Part shown: positions 27,954-37,026 of the stretch, one piece after another
Layout of the letters: each line of letters opens with the position of its first letter
How positions within the stretch are numbered: position 1 is the first letter of the stretch
NCBI GenBank assembly: GCA_040224245.1
Contig: JBEGIR010000063.1
Coordinates: forward strand, 1-64,000
Direction: 5' to 3'
DNA length: 64,000 nt
Source of the DNA: Puniceicoccaceae bacterium
GTDB taxonomy: Bacteria > Verrucomicrobiota > Verrucomicrobiia > Opitutales > JAFGAQ01
Translations under genes and position numbers: made by a program
The notes under the pieces: model-generated
Database searches by the model: none
What the model was told of the DNA's origin: nothing
Seen by the model: the letters and a program-made list of their open reading frames with translations, nothing else

Positions 27954-28871
27954 TTACGAGCAGGTATTGAATCGCCAAGCGAGAATGCGTGACTGCTTGT
28001 TGCCGTGCTGCATGGGAAGGATGCGCACTTCGGCAGGATTGAGTTTTTCGAGCATGGGCTTGAGCTGGGTAACGGAAGATGCCCGCGAGAGCAGAGTGGT
28101 GAACCAATGCACTCGAGATGCATGGACGGCGCTCTCATGGAGCAGTTGTTGCACAAACCCGACCTCGCCCTCAGGGTAACAGAGTTCGTGAATCCATCCC
28201 CCGGTGCTCCGAAACCTGGGGTGGCTGGGAAGATTGCGCCGCAGATGCGTGCGATGTTTGTGATGATGTGCCCGAGCTGCGGACTCCGGGGAATCATAGA
28301 AAGGGGGATTGCAGACGGTGGCGGTGATCTGATCATCGTTGTGGAGCACGCCCTGCAAAATTCGAGCGGGATCAGCCTGAACCCTTATGACTATTCTTGA
28401 CGCGATTTGCGGGTTGCGCAGCAGCGTAGTCCGAAGGCACTGGAGGGATGGCGGGCTTGCATCGCAGGCAATGACACGCCACTTGAAATGGGAGGCGGCG
28501 AGCAGGGCGTATATCCCGCTGGCACCCGTTCCGATGTCGAGCAGCGTGACCTCAGGAACGTTTTTTCCGATCAGCGAGCGCAGATGGAAAAGGTAGTCGA
28601 TGCGTCCCGGAATGGTGGGGCAGAGGTAGGGTTCGGGAAGCTCCCAATCTGATATCCCGTAGTCGTTTTCCAGGATCGCGCGATTGAGCAACCGAACTGC
28701 TGTCGGGTCGGAGAACCGGATCCAGCGTCCGGAACCGTCCGGTTTTTCGATCAAGTGAGAGTTTAGTTTGGGAAAAGCACTTGCGAGCTGGTCAAAATCG
28801 TAAGGTCCGACGTGAGGATTGTCGGGATGAAATCCCGAAATTGCCGGGTGTTTTTCATCCTCATTTTGCAT
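27954..28871 (-). CDS. rlmF: 23S rRNA m6A1618 methyltransferase
   Basis: A 305-residue enzyme matching RlmF (YbiN). It has the diagnostic opening HPDNPHVGPYDFDQLASAFP, the block WELPEPYLCPTIPGRIDYLFHL, the SAM loop LLDIGTGASGIY and the catalytic CNPPFYDSPE. The rest is a Rossmann methylase fold. Last of a minus-strand run (S41 protease, tsaD, FKBP, rlmF). Confidence 0.95.
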   Translation of the reverse strand: MQNEDEKHPAISGFHPDNPHVGPYDFDQLASAFPKLNSHLIEKPDGSGRWIRFSDPTAVRLLNRAILENDYGISDWELPEPYLCPTIPGRIDYLFHLRSLIGKNVPEVTLLDIGTGASGIYALLAASHFKWRVIACDASPPSLQCLRTTLLRNPQIASRIVIRVQADPARILQGVLHNDDQITATVCNPPFYDSPESAARAHHHKHRTHLRRNLPSHPRFRSTGGWIHELCYPEGEVGFVQQLLHESAVHASRVHWFTTLLSRASSVTQLKPMLEKLNPAEVRILPMQHGNKQSRILAWRFNTCS

Positions 28872-28892
28872 TGGAAAGGGGGCAGAATTGGG

Positions 28893-29354
28893 TCAGCGCA
28901 GGATGCTGACCAGCTCCACCTCAAAGTGAAGGGTCGAATGAGCGGGGATGCGCGCTGATGCACGTTCACCATAAGCGAGATGCGATGGGATAAAGACCTC
29001 CCAGATGGATCCGACCGGCATCAATTGCAGGGCCTCACTCCAGCCATCAATCAGTTTGTCCACCTCAAAAATTGCGGGTGGGCGAATGATTTCGGTTTCA
29101 TCGAAGATGGTGCCATCGAGCAGATATCCCTGATAATAAACCTCAACGCGGTCATGGGGTCCGGGTCGTGGACCATCCCCCTCAACAAGTATGCGGTACT
29201 GCAACCCGCTTTCAGTGGTAATGACACCTTCTTTTTTGGCGTTTTCCTCGAGGAAGCGCTCTCCCTCGATACGATTGGATTCGCTTGCACTGACGCTGGA
29301 TACAAGCAGCAGGAGTAATGAAAAAAAGAACGAAATGCCTGACAAAACCTTCAT
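28893..29354 (-). CDS. FKBP-type peptidyl-prolyl isomerase, exported
   Basis: A 153-residue protein with a signal peptide ([20 protein letters not shown]) and a C-terminal FKBP domain. It has the Mip/FklB-like linker [23 protein letters not shown] read in parts, [17 protein letters not shown], and [25 protein letters not shown]. It would catalyse proline isomerisation of periplasmic proteins. Start ATG 29354 is preferred; another ATG lies at 29372. It begins 24 bases after tsaD ends. Confidence 0.92.
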   Translation of the reverse strand: MKVLSGISFFFSLLLLLVSSVSASESNRIEGERFLEENAKKEGVITTESGLQYRILVEGDGPRPGPHDRVEVYYQGYLLDGTIFDETEIIRPPAIFEVDKLIDGWSEALQLMPVGSIWEVFIPSHLAYGERASARIPAHSTLHFEVELVSILR

Positions 29355-29378
29355 GGCAGCAGCGTGAAACATCGTCTG

Positions 29379-30449
29379 CTACTTTGCAACAGCAGATCCA
29401 TGTTCGGTGGGTGCGGCATCGACTCGCAGTGAGGGGTCAAACGTGAGTGATTGTTCCCTGCTGTCGGGAAGGTTGTAGTCCGGCTGCATCCATGCGGCAA
29501 AGGCGATCATGGACGCATTGTCACCCGTATGTTTGCGTTCCGCCATGAGTACCGGAACCTTGTGCTTGCGACCCAGCGCTTCAAAATGGTTTCGCAGCAG
29601 ACCATTGTTGGACACTCCACCGGACAAGCCGATGGATTTCCAGTCTCCTGAACTTAACACGTGGCGAGTCTTGCGAATAAGTTGATGCACCACTGCGCCC
29701 TGGTAGGCGTAGCAGAGGTTGGGGAGTTCCTGCTCGACAGTGGCGTCATCCATTTTTTCGAGTGTGTAGCGCAGGCTGGTTTTCAGGCCGGAAAAACTGA
29801 AGCGCAAGTCCTTGGGATTGGGGAAGGAAACGGGAAACTCGAGTCCGGCTGGTCCGCCACTGCGTGCGAGTTTTTCGATGACGGGTCCACCCGGGTAGGC
29901 GAGGCCGAGCAATTTGGCTCCCTTGTCGATGGCTTCTCCTGCAGCGTCATCGACGGTTTCTGCAAGAATTGAGATCCGGAGACTGGTATCGATTCGAATG
30001 AGCAGGGTATTTCCTCCAGATACGATCAAACCCAAGTGTGGAAGAAGGGAGTGGAGCTGCACGCGAAAGGAAGACGGGTCTGCTGCGTGCAGGGGAATAA
30101 AGGGCGAATAGGCATGGCCCTGCAGGTGGTTGACTCCCACGAGGGGTAAGTCGAGACTCAAGGCGAGCGCTTTGGCGAGTGTGATTCCCATGGCGAGGCA
30201 GGCGGCAAGGCCGGGTCCCCGGGTGACGGCGATCTGCTGCACTTGTTGAAAGTCCAGTTCGTTTCGCAGTCGTTCCAGCAAGGGGAAAAAGTTTTCCAGG
30301 TGTTCGCGGCTTGCGAGGTCAGGCACGACTCCACCGTAGCTGGCATGAAGCTCCAGTTGGCTGCAGATGTACTCGTGGCTGAGGCCCGCAGTCGGACAAA
30401 AACAGGCAACTGCGGATTCATCACAGGAACTCTCAACTCCCAGTATCAT
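29379..30449 (-). CDS. tsaD: tRNA N6-adenosine threonylcarbamoyltransferase TsaD
   Basis: A 356-residue enzyme completing the universal t6A37 modification of ANN-decoding tRNAs, working with TsaB, TsaC and TsaE (not in this window). Markers: ILGVESSCDESAVA at the start, VVPDLASREHLENF, the metal-binding HLQGH, LIVSGGNTLL and LSGGVSNNGLLR. I start at ATG 30449 because it gives the standard MILGVESS N-terminus; the open frame runs upstream. Confidence 0.97.
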   Translation of the reverse strand: MILGVESSCDESAVACFCPTAGLSHEYICSQLELHASYGGVVPDLASREHLENFFPLLERLRNELDFQQVQQIAVTRGPGLAACLAMGITLAKALALSLDLPLVGVNHLQGHAYSPFIPLHAADPSSFRVQLHSLLPHLGLIVSGGNTLLIRIDTSLRISILAETVDDAAGEAIDKGAKLLGLAYPGGPVIEKLARSGGPAGLEFPVSFPNPKDLRFSFSGLKTSLRYTLEKMDDATVEQELPNLCYAYQGAVVHQLIRKTRHVLSSGDWKSIGLSGGVSNNGLLRNHFEALGRKHKVPVLMAERKHTGDNASMIAFAAWMQPDYNLPDSREQSLTFDPSLRVDAAPTEHGSAVAK

Positions 30450-30508
30450 GGCTGCATGTTCAACCGGATTCGTTGAATGGCGCAAGCCCGATTCTGGAAA
30501 CAGGCGGC

Positions 30509-31771
30509 TCAGGAGGAACGCTGGAGTGAGCGCAGGGCTGCGCTCCAATAAGGATCACCCTCCGCCGCATAGGGTGCGATCCCCTGGCGTTCCCGCATAC
30601 GCTGAGTAGTGTAGTCGTTGTCGCTCAACGGGATCCTGACATCGGGCTGAATACCCACTTCATGGATGGTGGAACCGTCGGGAAAAAAGTAGTAGCTGGA
30701 AGTCTTTTTGTAGGCATCGCCCCGGCGCATGCGGTAAACGGTCTGGATCGATCCCTTACCCAAGGTGGTTTCTCCTACGATGGTAGCCTTTCCTGTGACC
30801 TGCAGGGAACCAGCGAGAATCTCGGATGCACTGGCGGAGTTTCGATTGACGAGAATGACAACGGGTGTGTTGTGGATCATCCGGGGTCGCCGCGCGTGGT
30901 AGGTGCGTTCACGGTCACCCTCGGTGCTTCGGGTTTGCAGCATGAGTTCCCCGCGATCATAGAAGGCATCGAGCATGTCAATGGAGCTTTGCATAACGCC
31001 TCCCATGTTGTTGCGCAGGTCGATGACGATACCCTGCAGCGCTGGTGTGGAATGGGCACGGAGAGCTTCGTAAAATTCGTCATCGGTTTTTTCACCGAAT
31101 TGGTCGATCTTCAGGTAAAGCACTCCATCTTCGGTACGGTGTACTCCGCGTATACTTGGGATGTCAATTGCACTGCGCTGCAGCACCAGGTCGATGATTT
31201 GTTGATCCCGCAGCACCTGAAGCTTGAGTTCAGTGCCTGCGGTGCCGCGGATCTGGTGCACGACACGGGAGAAATTCCAGCCACGCACGTCGAGATCATT
31301 GATTCGGGTGATGACATCGCCTCGATGCATGCCGAATCGTTCTGCGGGACTCCCCTCAAACACATCGCGAACTTCGGCACCCTGTGGATTGCTCATCAAG
31401 GACACTCCGATGCCTTCATACTCCTGACGGGAATCGATGGAAAATGATTCGAACTGGTCCTCGGACAGATAGGTGGAATACTGATCAACGGACTGGAGGG
31501 CCTGTTTCAGCTGGGTTCGGTCTTCGTCGCGACTCAAGGCCCAGAAAGGATCGCGAGCTACGAGACCTGTGCGGGATAAAATGTGATGAACCGCCGACTC
31601 GATACCGACGGCCTCGAGCACTTCGGGTTTTCGATGGTAGAGGATCCACACCGACTGCAAGCCGATAATCATCCAGCAGATGGCCAGAATCCAGGGGGTG
31701 CTGTGTTTCAGTCGTGGTTTCAAGGTTCGTGAAATTTGAAAACAGTTGGAAATTGCTCCGTTATGCGCCAA
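30509..31771 (-). CDS. S41 C-terminal processing protease (CtpA-like)
   Basis: A 420-residue periplasmic serine protease with one N-terminal membrane anchor (WILAICWMIIGLQSVWILY, ~27-45). A PDZ domain follows (GIGVSLMSN...GMHRGDVITRINDLDV), then the protease core with the Ser in NRNSASASEILAG and Lys in TTLGKGSIQT, the Ser-Lys pair of CtpA. The tail repeats GIQPDVRIPLSDND. It processes exported proteins. It is the first gene of the minus run with tsaD. Confidence 0.94.
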   Translation of the reverse strand: MAHNGAISNCFQISRTLKPRLKHSTPWILAICWMIIGLQSVWILYHRKPEVLEAVGIESAVHHILSRTGLVARDPFWALSRDEDRTQLKQALQSVDQYSTYLSEDQFESFSIDSRQEYEGIGVSLMSNPQGAEVRDVFEGSPAERFGMHRGDVITRINDLDVRGWNFSRVVHQIRGTAGTELKLQVLRDQQIIDLVLQRSAIDIPSIRGVHRTEDGVLYLKIDQFGEKTDDEFYEALRAHSTPALQGIVIDLRNNMGGVMQSSIDMLDAFYDRGELMLQTRSTEGDRERTYHARRPRMIHNTPVVILVNRNSASASEILAGSLQVTGKATIVGETTLGKGSIQTVYRMRRGDAYKKTSSYYFFPDGSTIHEVGIQPDVRIPLSDNDYTTQRMRERQGIAPYAAEGDPYWSAALRSLQRSS

Positions 31772-31884
31772 TTGTCAAACGAGGGGAGGTGCTCTTTGAT
31801 TGTCAGAATTCTCCACATCGGATGTGGTGGATGCAGAATCCCGCGATGCAGGTGCATCCCCCTGGGTAGAAATCGTTAGCATCC
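31772..31884. promoter_or_regulatory. Divergent promoter region (protease / copper ATPase)
   Basis: The two divergent genes start 113 bases apart, so both promoters must lie here. I see no clear operator or consensus boxes that can be assigned with confidence. Confidence 0.4.
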
Positions 31885-34251
31885 ATGTCGAAAACCGAAA
31901 AAACCTGTCTACACTGTGGTGCTCCCTTTCAGGGGAGTTCTGATTTTTGCTGCCGAGGCTGCGAATATGTGCACCACCTCATTGTGGAGGAGGGCTTTGA
32001 TCGCTACTATGAGTTGAAGGATAAAAACCTGCAGCCTGTGGGCACGACAGCTTTTGTGCAGCGCGATGACCGTGAGTTGGTTGAGAAGTGGCGGCAGCGA
32101 GAAGAGGTGGCACCTGGAGTCCTTCAGCAGGATTTTGAACTCAAGGGAATTTCCTGTGTGGGCTGTGTCTGGCTGATTGAGAAAGTCTTTTCCAGATATG
32201 ACGGAGCAGTGGGGATCGAGATCGATCCGCAGCACGGCCGTGTTTCGATCGAGGCAGCGCGGGAGTTTGAGCTTGCGGCATTTGCGGGGGAGATCCAGCG
32301 ATTTGGTTACACCCTAAGGGAATGGTCGGGAGCACGAGGGCAAGAGTCGGAAGGACAGACTGCCGGGGGCAAGATTGGGGTTTGTGCGTTCCTTGCACTG
32401 AATGCAATGGCATTCACCCTACCATTTTACCTGGGAATGTCGCAGGACGATGCACTGGCTCCGTTGCTGCGGTTTGGGATTGTTGTGCTGGCATCCTTCA
32501 GTGTGCTGCTGGGAGGTTCCTTCTTTTTTCGACGTGCGCTGGCCTCGCTGCGCATGGGAATGTTGCACATCGACCTTCCGATTGCGCTTGGAATCGCAGT
32601 GGCCTACGCGGGATCTCTGGTGGGTTGGATGACGCGGGATCCCGATCTGTTTTATTTTGATTTCATTGCCATCTTCATTGTTCTGATGCTGGTCGGGCGT
32701 TGGTTCCAGGAACGGGTGACCGAGCGAAACGTGCACCAGGGGTACGAGGCGCATCCCTCAGAGCAGTTTGTGGAACAACTGGAGGGTAGCGGTGAACGAG
32801 TCGGAAGGTTGAATGTCAGGGATTTGCAGCGCGGCATGGGGTATATTCTACCGGCAGGGGCATGGGTGCCCGTACAGTCGCGACTCGAATCCAGTGAATT
32901 GTTACTCAGCCTCGAGTCCATCAATGGCGAGTCCGACCCTCGGGTCTACACAAAAGGTGACGTCATCCCGGCAGGAGCCATGATCCTTTCGAGAGGAGAG
33001 GCAGCGGTGATGCACGCCCAGGAGGATTGGTCCCAATCCTTGCTCAAGCGACTCTTTGAAATCCAGTCGGGAGGTCGTCGGGAAAGTTCGCTGATGGAAC
33101 GGATTCTGAAGGTTTACATCCTGGTGGTGATTGCGTTGGCAGGACTGGGCCTGGTCGTGTGGGGATTGGGCATTGGGGACTGGCGAACGGGATTCCAGGT
33201 CACCGTGTCCATCCTGGTCGTTTCATGCCCCTGCGCCATTGGATTGGCCTATCCACGAATCAATGACCAATGTGCAAGATGGCTGAGGACGCGAGGGGTT
33301 TACGTACGCCTCCACAGTCTTTGGGGCAGGTTAAAGCAAGTGCGGCAATTGTGTTTCGACAAGACCGGAACACTCACGCTGGAAACTCTTGAACTGCTCA
33401 ATCCCGAAGATTTGAAAACGCTCTCAGATGGCCAGTTTCAGGCGTTGTTTGCGTTGGTGGACCGTAACCTTCACCCGGTGGGTCGTTCGCTGAAAGAACA
33501 TTTGCTGACACAGAAACCCTCGCTGTTGCGCTCGAGTGAGCCGAGAGAAGCGGTTGAGGAAACCGTGGGTTTTGGGGTGAAGACACGATGGATGGGTCGG
33601 GTGTATGAACTGCGGAAAAGCAGTGACCCATGCCGCGCTGGGATGAGTGATTTTATGGAGCAAGGAGAATGCATCGCATCCTTCGCATTCAGGGATTCGG
33701 TTCGTCGTGACGTGGAGTCCTGTGTGCAGTGGTTTGAACAAAACGGGTTGTCGGTCAGCATCATCAGTGGAGACAGCGCGGATCGAGTGCGGCAACTTGC
33801 GGATTCCCTGGGATTACCGACGGAGCGTGCTGTGGGTGGGATGGATCCTGTCGCCAAGGCTCGATGGATCGATGAGCGGGAACCGGAAACCGTCATGATG
33901 GTGGGTGATGGTGCCAACGATGCGCTTGCCTTTGAGCGTGCGGGATGCCGGGCGACTCCGGTGATCGGTCGGGGCATTCTGGAGAATCACTCGGATTTTT
34001 TCTTTTTGGGGCAGGGAATCCAGGGTGTGGTGGATGTTTTTCGCCTGGCCTCCCTGAGGCAGCGCACGCTGCATCAGGTGCTGTCCCTCACCTTGAGTTA
34101 CAATGCAATTGTCGTGGTCATTGCGATGCTGGGGTGGATGAATCCGCTATTGGCGGCGATTCTGATGCCGTTGAGTTCCATTGTAACGGTCAGTTGGGCA
34201 TCGCTTTGTCTGGCGAGCGGGCGACTCAATCGCATGCTGACCCAGCTCTGA
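31885..34251 (+). CDS. CcoI/FixI-type copper-translocating P-type ATPase
   Basis: A 788-residue copper pump. The N-terminus has the CxxC...CCxxC block CLHCGAPF...FCCRGCEYV typical of CcoI, then an HMA-like domain with ISCVGC (~90-95). The membrane CPC is at 448-450 in VSCPCAIG, the phosphorylated Asp is 492 in DKTGTLT, and the hinge is GDGANDA. CcoI/FixI enzymes supply copper to cbb3-type cytochrome oxidase; its cco structural genes are not in the window. No metal-regulated operator is obvious. Confidence 0.93.
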   Translation: MSKTEKTCLHCGAPFQGSSDFCCRGCEYVHHLIVEEGFDRYYELKDKNLQPVGTTAFVQRDDRELVEKWRQREEVAPGVLQQDFELKGISCVGCVWLIEKVFSRYDGAVGIEIDPQHGRVSIEAAREFELAAFAGEIQRFGYTLREWSGARGQESEGQTAGGKIGVCAFLALNAMAFTLPFYLGMSQDDALAPLLRFGIVVLASFSVLLGGSFFFRRALASLRMGMLHIDLPIALGIAVAYAGSLVGWMTRDPDLFYFDFIAIFIVLMLVGRWFQERVTERNVHQGYEAHPSEQFVEQLEGSGERVGRLNVRDLQRGMGYILPAGAWVPVQSRLESSELLLSLESINGESDPRVYTKGDVIPAGAMILSRGEAAVMHAQEDWSQSLLKRLFEIQSGGRRESSLMERILKVYILVVIALAGLGLVVWGLGIGDWRTGFQVTVSILVVSCPCAIGLAYPRINDQCARWLRTRGVYVRLHSLWGRLKQVRQLCFDKTGTLTLETLELLNPEDLKTLSDGQFQALFALVDRNLHPVGRSLKEHLLTQKPSLLRSSEPREAVEETVGFGVKTRWMGRVYELRKSSDPCRAGMSDFMEQGECIASFAFRDSVRRDVESCVQWFEQNGLSVSIISGDSADRVRQLADSLGLPTERAVGGMDPVAKARWIDEREPETVMMVGDGANDALAFERAGCRATPVIGRGILENHSDFFFLGQGIQGVVDVFRLASLRQRTLHQVLSLTLSYNAIVVVIAMLGWMNPLLAAILMPLSSIVTVSWASLCLASGRLNRMLTQL

Positions 34252-34275
34252 GACCCATAAATCAATGGGCCGCTC

Positions 34276-34851
34276 TCAGGCCTGTACTTCGAGCTGGTTG
34301 CTGGAAAATTTGTCAGCGGGAATGGATGCGGATGACTGCGCCTCAATCCCGTTTCGGTAGGTTTCCATTGCCGTGCGCTGGCTCAGGATCGAAACCCGCG
34401 ATGCGGCGCTCGCCGCGACGTTGAGATCGGCCTGGGAGGGGTTCGATACCGAAACCGCAGCCCGTTGGATGGTCTGCAGCACCTTGCGAATGTCCTCCGG
34501 CTTGGTGGAATTGAACTTGGGATTCACCTCAACGCTTCCGTTAATCACGTAGGGACGACCATCCGGGCCGACTTGGTACTCATAGCGAATGGCACCGGCG
34601 TGACGGCCCAGCAGGCGTGCGTGAGCTTCTTCTTCCTTGCGAACGGTTGCATCGCGCAGGCGAAGCTCCTGAAGCATCCGGCGCTGTTCTTCGCTGAGTT
34701 CCCGGGAGGATGAAGTGGGTGCAGAGGCGTCAGGATCGGTCAACCCACTCACGTTTTCCTGCTTGGGCAAAAAAAAGGGAGCGGCTTTTCCTTTGATCAT
34801 GATTTGCGGGTTCGAGCGCATTTCATGGAAGCCTGTCAGCGGTTCTGTCAT
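34276..34851 (-). CDS. SprA-like protein with altered metal motif
   Basis: A 191-residue protein resembling the SprA-related putative metalloprotease family: ELSEEQRRMLQELRLRDATVR, then a segment normally containing HExxH, then EYQVGPDGRPYVINGSVEVN and a C-terminal AASRVSILSQRTAMETY helix. Here the HExxH position reads EEEAH (73-77): the second His is kept but the first is Glu. A protease role is therefore doubtful. The first 45 residues look disordered. It converges with the copper ATPase gene 24 bases away. Confidence 0.72.
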   Translation of the reverse strand: MTEPLTGFHEMRSNPQIMIKGKAAPFFLPKQENVSGLTDPDASAPTSSSRELSEEQRRMLQELRLRDATVRKEEEAHARLLGRHAGAIRYEYQVGPDGRPYVINGSVEVNPKFNSTKPEDIRKVLQTIQRAAVSVSNPSQADLNVAASAASRVSILSQRTAMETYRNGIEAQSSASIPADKFSSNQLEVQA

Positions 34852-35191
34852 GAGCCATTCTCAATATTCCAAGTCTGGTAATCGGAAAAAATGCTTTAAA
34901 GTTAAGGGTGTTTTAAAGATTTTTACAATTTCGGCCCGCTCAGGTGAATCAATCCTGCAATAGTTGGATGCTTCCGAAGCCGGATGGGGCGAGAGAGGGG
35001 ATGGTTATCTTCGGTGCAGAAGGAGTGAATTTACGCAAAACCTGCTTTATTGACAGGAAAGCGTGCCGATCATCAAAATGGACCAGCACGGACAGCCCCA
35101 AAGGGATTCTGATTTCCCGACCGACGGTTCTTGAAATCGTGCACGGGTGGTGGTAGTCTGAGTTGTTTTCAGATCGATTTGATGTCTTAAC
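34852..35191. other. Intergenic region, no gene seen
   Basis: About 340 bases between the divergent SprA-like gene and the SirB1-like gene. It is AT-richer near 34870-34940. I see no hairpin or repeat that can be named. Confidence 0.4.
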
Positions 35192-36052
35192 ATGTGGGAA
35201 GCGAGCAACAGGGATTGGTTGGTAAAACTCATGGATGACCCTTCACCGGTCGTTCAGGAGCAGCTTTTCCAGTATTTTTCGGGAAACGAGGCAGAATCGG
35301 TGGAATTTCTGCAGGAATTGGCCAAACACCGACGCGGACTCGTTGCCTATCACGCACGGCAGTTTCTCGAGCGCATGGGCGTCGAGAATACCATTGAGGC
35401 TTTTCGATTTTTCATTCGCTCCTTCAACTATGAACTGGAGACGGGCAGCTGGTTGCTGGACCGCACAATCCATCCCCGGCTAAACATCGCACAGTCGAGT
35501 GAAATGCTCGATGAAATGGGAGTGCGCGCACTTGATCTGTTTGTCGAGCCTTGTTCGATCAAGGAAAAATGCCGGGTGATCAACCGGGTGATGTTTCATG
35601 AGTTCGGGTTTGCGGGGGATCTTGAAGAATACAAGAAGCCGGAGAGCAGCATGGTGAGCCAGGTTCTGAAAACTCGGAGGGGCATTCCGCTTTCACTTTC
35701 GATCATTTACATTCTGGTGGCAATGCGCTGTGGCGTGGATCTGCGTCCCATCGCGGTGCCCGGCAGGTTCATGGTGGGCTGTTTTTCCGAAGAAAAACCC
35801 TTTTTTATCGATGTTTTTGAGAACGGACGTTTTCTCACGGTTGCGGATGTGTTGATTTTTCTGGAGACTAACCGCATCACCTACAACGAAGGATCACTCT
35901 CTCCCGTTCCCGTCGGGGAAGTGCTGTGTCGCAGCTGCAAGAATCTGCACAATCAGTTCCTTGCGGCAGAGGACAACAAACGCGCCGACCTCTTTGCGGA
36001 ATTCATTGACGAATTCGAAAATGCGTACAAGCGTGCTCAGCGAACTTCGTAA
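35192..36052 (+). CDS. SirB1-family transglutaminase-like protein
   Basis: A 286-residue protein of the SirB1/transglutaminase-core-2 type: the centre has KTRRGIPLSLSIIYILVAMRCGVDLRPIAVPGRFMV read in parts, and FIDVFENGRFL follows, typical of this family. The N-terminal ~90 residues look like a HEAT/armadillo-type helical region (DDPSPVVQEQLFQYFSG). In the central motif the usual catalytic Cys is absent, as in other SirB1 proteins. Function unknown. It precedes aroE by nine bases, so the two are probably co-transcribed. Confidence 0.82.
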   Translation: MWEASNRDWLVKLMDDPSPVVQEQLFQYFSGNEAESVEFLQELAKHRRGLVAYHARQFLERMGVENTIEAFRFFIRSFNYELETGSWLLDRTIHPRLNIAQSSEMLDEMGVRALDLFVEPCSIKEKCRVINRVMFHEFGFAGDLEEYKKPESSMVSQVLKTRRGIPLSLSIIYILVAMRCGVDLRPIAVPGRFMVGCFSEEKPFFIDVFENGRFLTVADVLIFLETNRITYNEGSLSPVPVGEVLCRSCKNLHNQFLAAEDNKRADLFAEFIDEFENAYKRAQRTS

Positions 36053-36061
36053 CCATTTCTC

Positions 36062-36994
36062 ATGCTCCAGATTGACGGACTTCGGTCCTTTAACGTGCCC
36101 GGCACCCACCTTGCGGTTGTGGGTTATCCCATAGCGCACTCGATCAGTCCGATTTTTCAGAATGCTGCGCTGCAAACGATGGCGCGGCAATACGCTGATC
36201 TGGCAGACTGGACCTATCACAAGATTGAGGCACCAGTGGAAGAACTTCAGCAGGTCATAGAATTGACAACATCCCGTGGCTTTCGGGGACTCAACCTTAC
36301 CCTGCCCCACAAGGTTGAAGTGCTGCCATATCTGGATCGCATTGATCCTGTTGCGAAAAAAATGGGCGCGGTCAATACGCTCAGTTTTGATTCCGCTGGG
36401 GTGACGGGTTACAATACGGACGGTGATGGCATTTCGCGGGCAATTCGCCATGCGCTGGAGATCGGAGTTGAAGGCAGAGCGGTTGTGGTTCTCGGAGCTG
36501 GTGGAGCAAGCCGTGCTGCCTGTGTTCGCTTCCTTGAGGAAGGCTGTAGTGAACTGTGGGTTGGAAATCGGAGCCTACCGCGCCTTGAGTCCATGTTGGA
36601 TCACTTGCGGCGTGAGTACCCGGGTCGTGCGATTCACGGTTTCCAATCCGGCTTGGAACTGCCGGAACCCAGTGAGGATGCACTGCTGGTGCAAGCGACT
36701 TCCCTCGGGTTAAAACCGGACGACCCTTTGCCTGCGGATGATCAGCTGTTATCCCGTGTTGCTTACGTGTATGACATGGTCTATGGGAGAAAGCCTACTC
36801 CACTGGTGCGTGCCGCACTTCGCCTCGGCAAACCGGCGAGTGATGGACTGCCCATGTTGCTGTATCAAGGTGCGCGCTCGCTGGAGATCTGGACTGGGTT
36901 GCCTGTGCCAGTGGAAGCGATGGCCAAAGCTGTCGCCCGGCATCATGGGAAGCTTGACAATGTGAGTGTTGCTGAGCGAAAGGCGACACCGTAG
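36062..36994 (+). CDS. aroE: Shikimate dehydrogenase
   Basis: A 310-residue NADPH-dependent enzyme reducing 3-dehydroshikimate to shikimate in aromatic amino-acid synthesis. Motifs: VVGYPIAHSISPIFQNAAL (shikimate site), LNLTLPHKVEVLPYLDRIDPVAKKMGAVNTL read in parts, the NADP loop VLGAGGASRAA and GLPMLLYQGARSLEIW. It is a normal single-domain AroE. It sits between the SirB1-like gene and the prepilin peptidase gene. Confidence 0.96.
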   Translation: MLQIDGLRSFNVPGTHLAVVGYPIAHSISPIFQNAALQTMARQYADLADWTYHKIEAPVEELQQVIELTTSRGFRGLNLTLPHKVEVLPYLDRIDPVAKKMGAVNTLSFDSAGVTGYNTDGDGISRAIRHALEIGVEGRAVVVLGAGGASRAACVRFLEEGCSELWVGNRSLPRLESMLDHLRREYPGRAIHGFQSGLELPEPSEDALLVQATSLGLKPDDPLPADDQLLSRVAYVYDMVYGRKPTPLVRAALRLGKPASDGLPMLLYQGARSLEIWTGLPVPVEAMAKAVARHHGKLDNVSVAERKATP

Positions 36995-37026
36995 AAACCC
37001 TGAATTTGCCATCCCAAGTGTCTATC

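Noticed and set aside
36062-36994. AroE as part of a larger aromatic operon
   Set aside because: No other aro or trp genes are next to it; trpC lies far away on the other strand.
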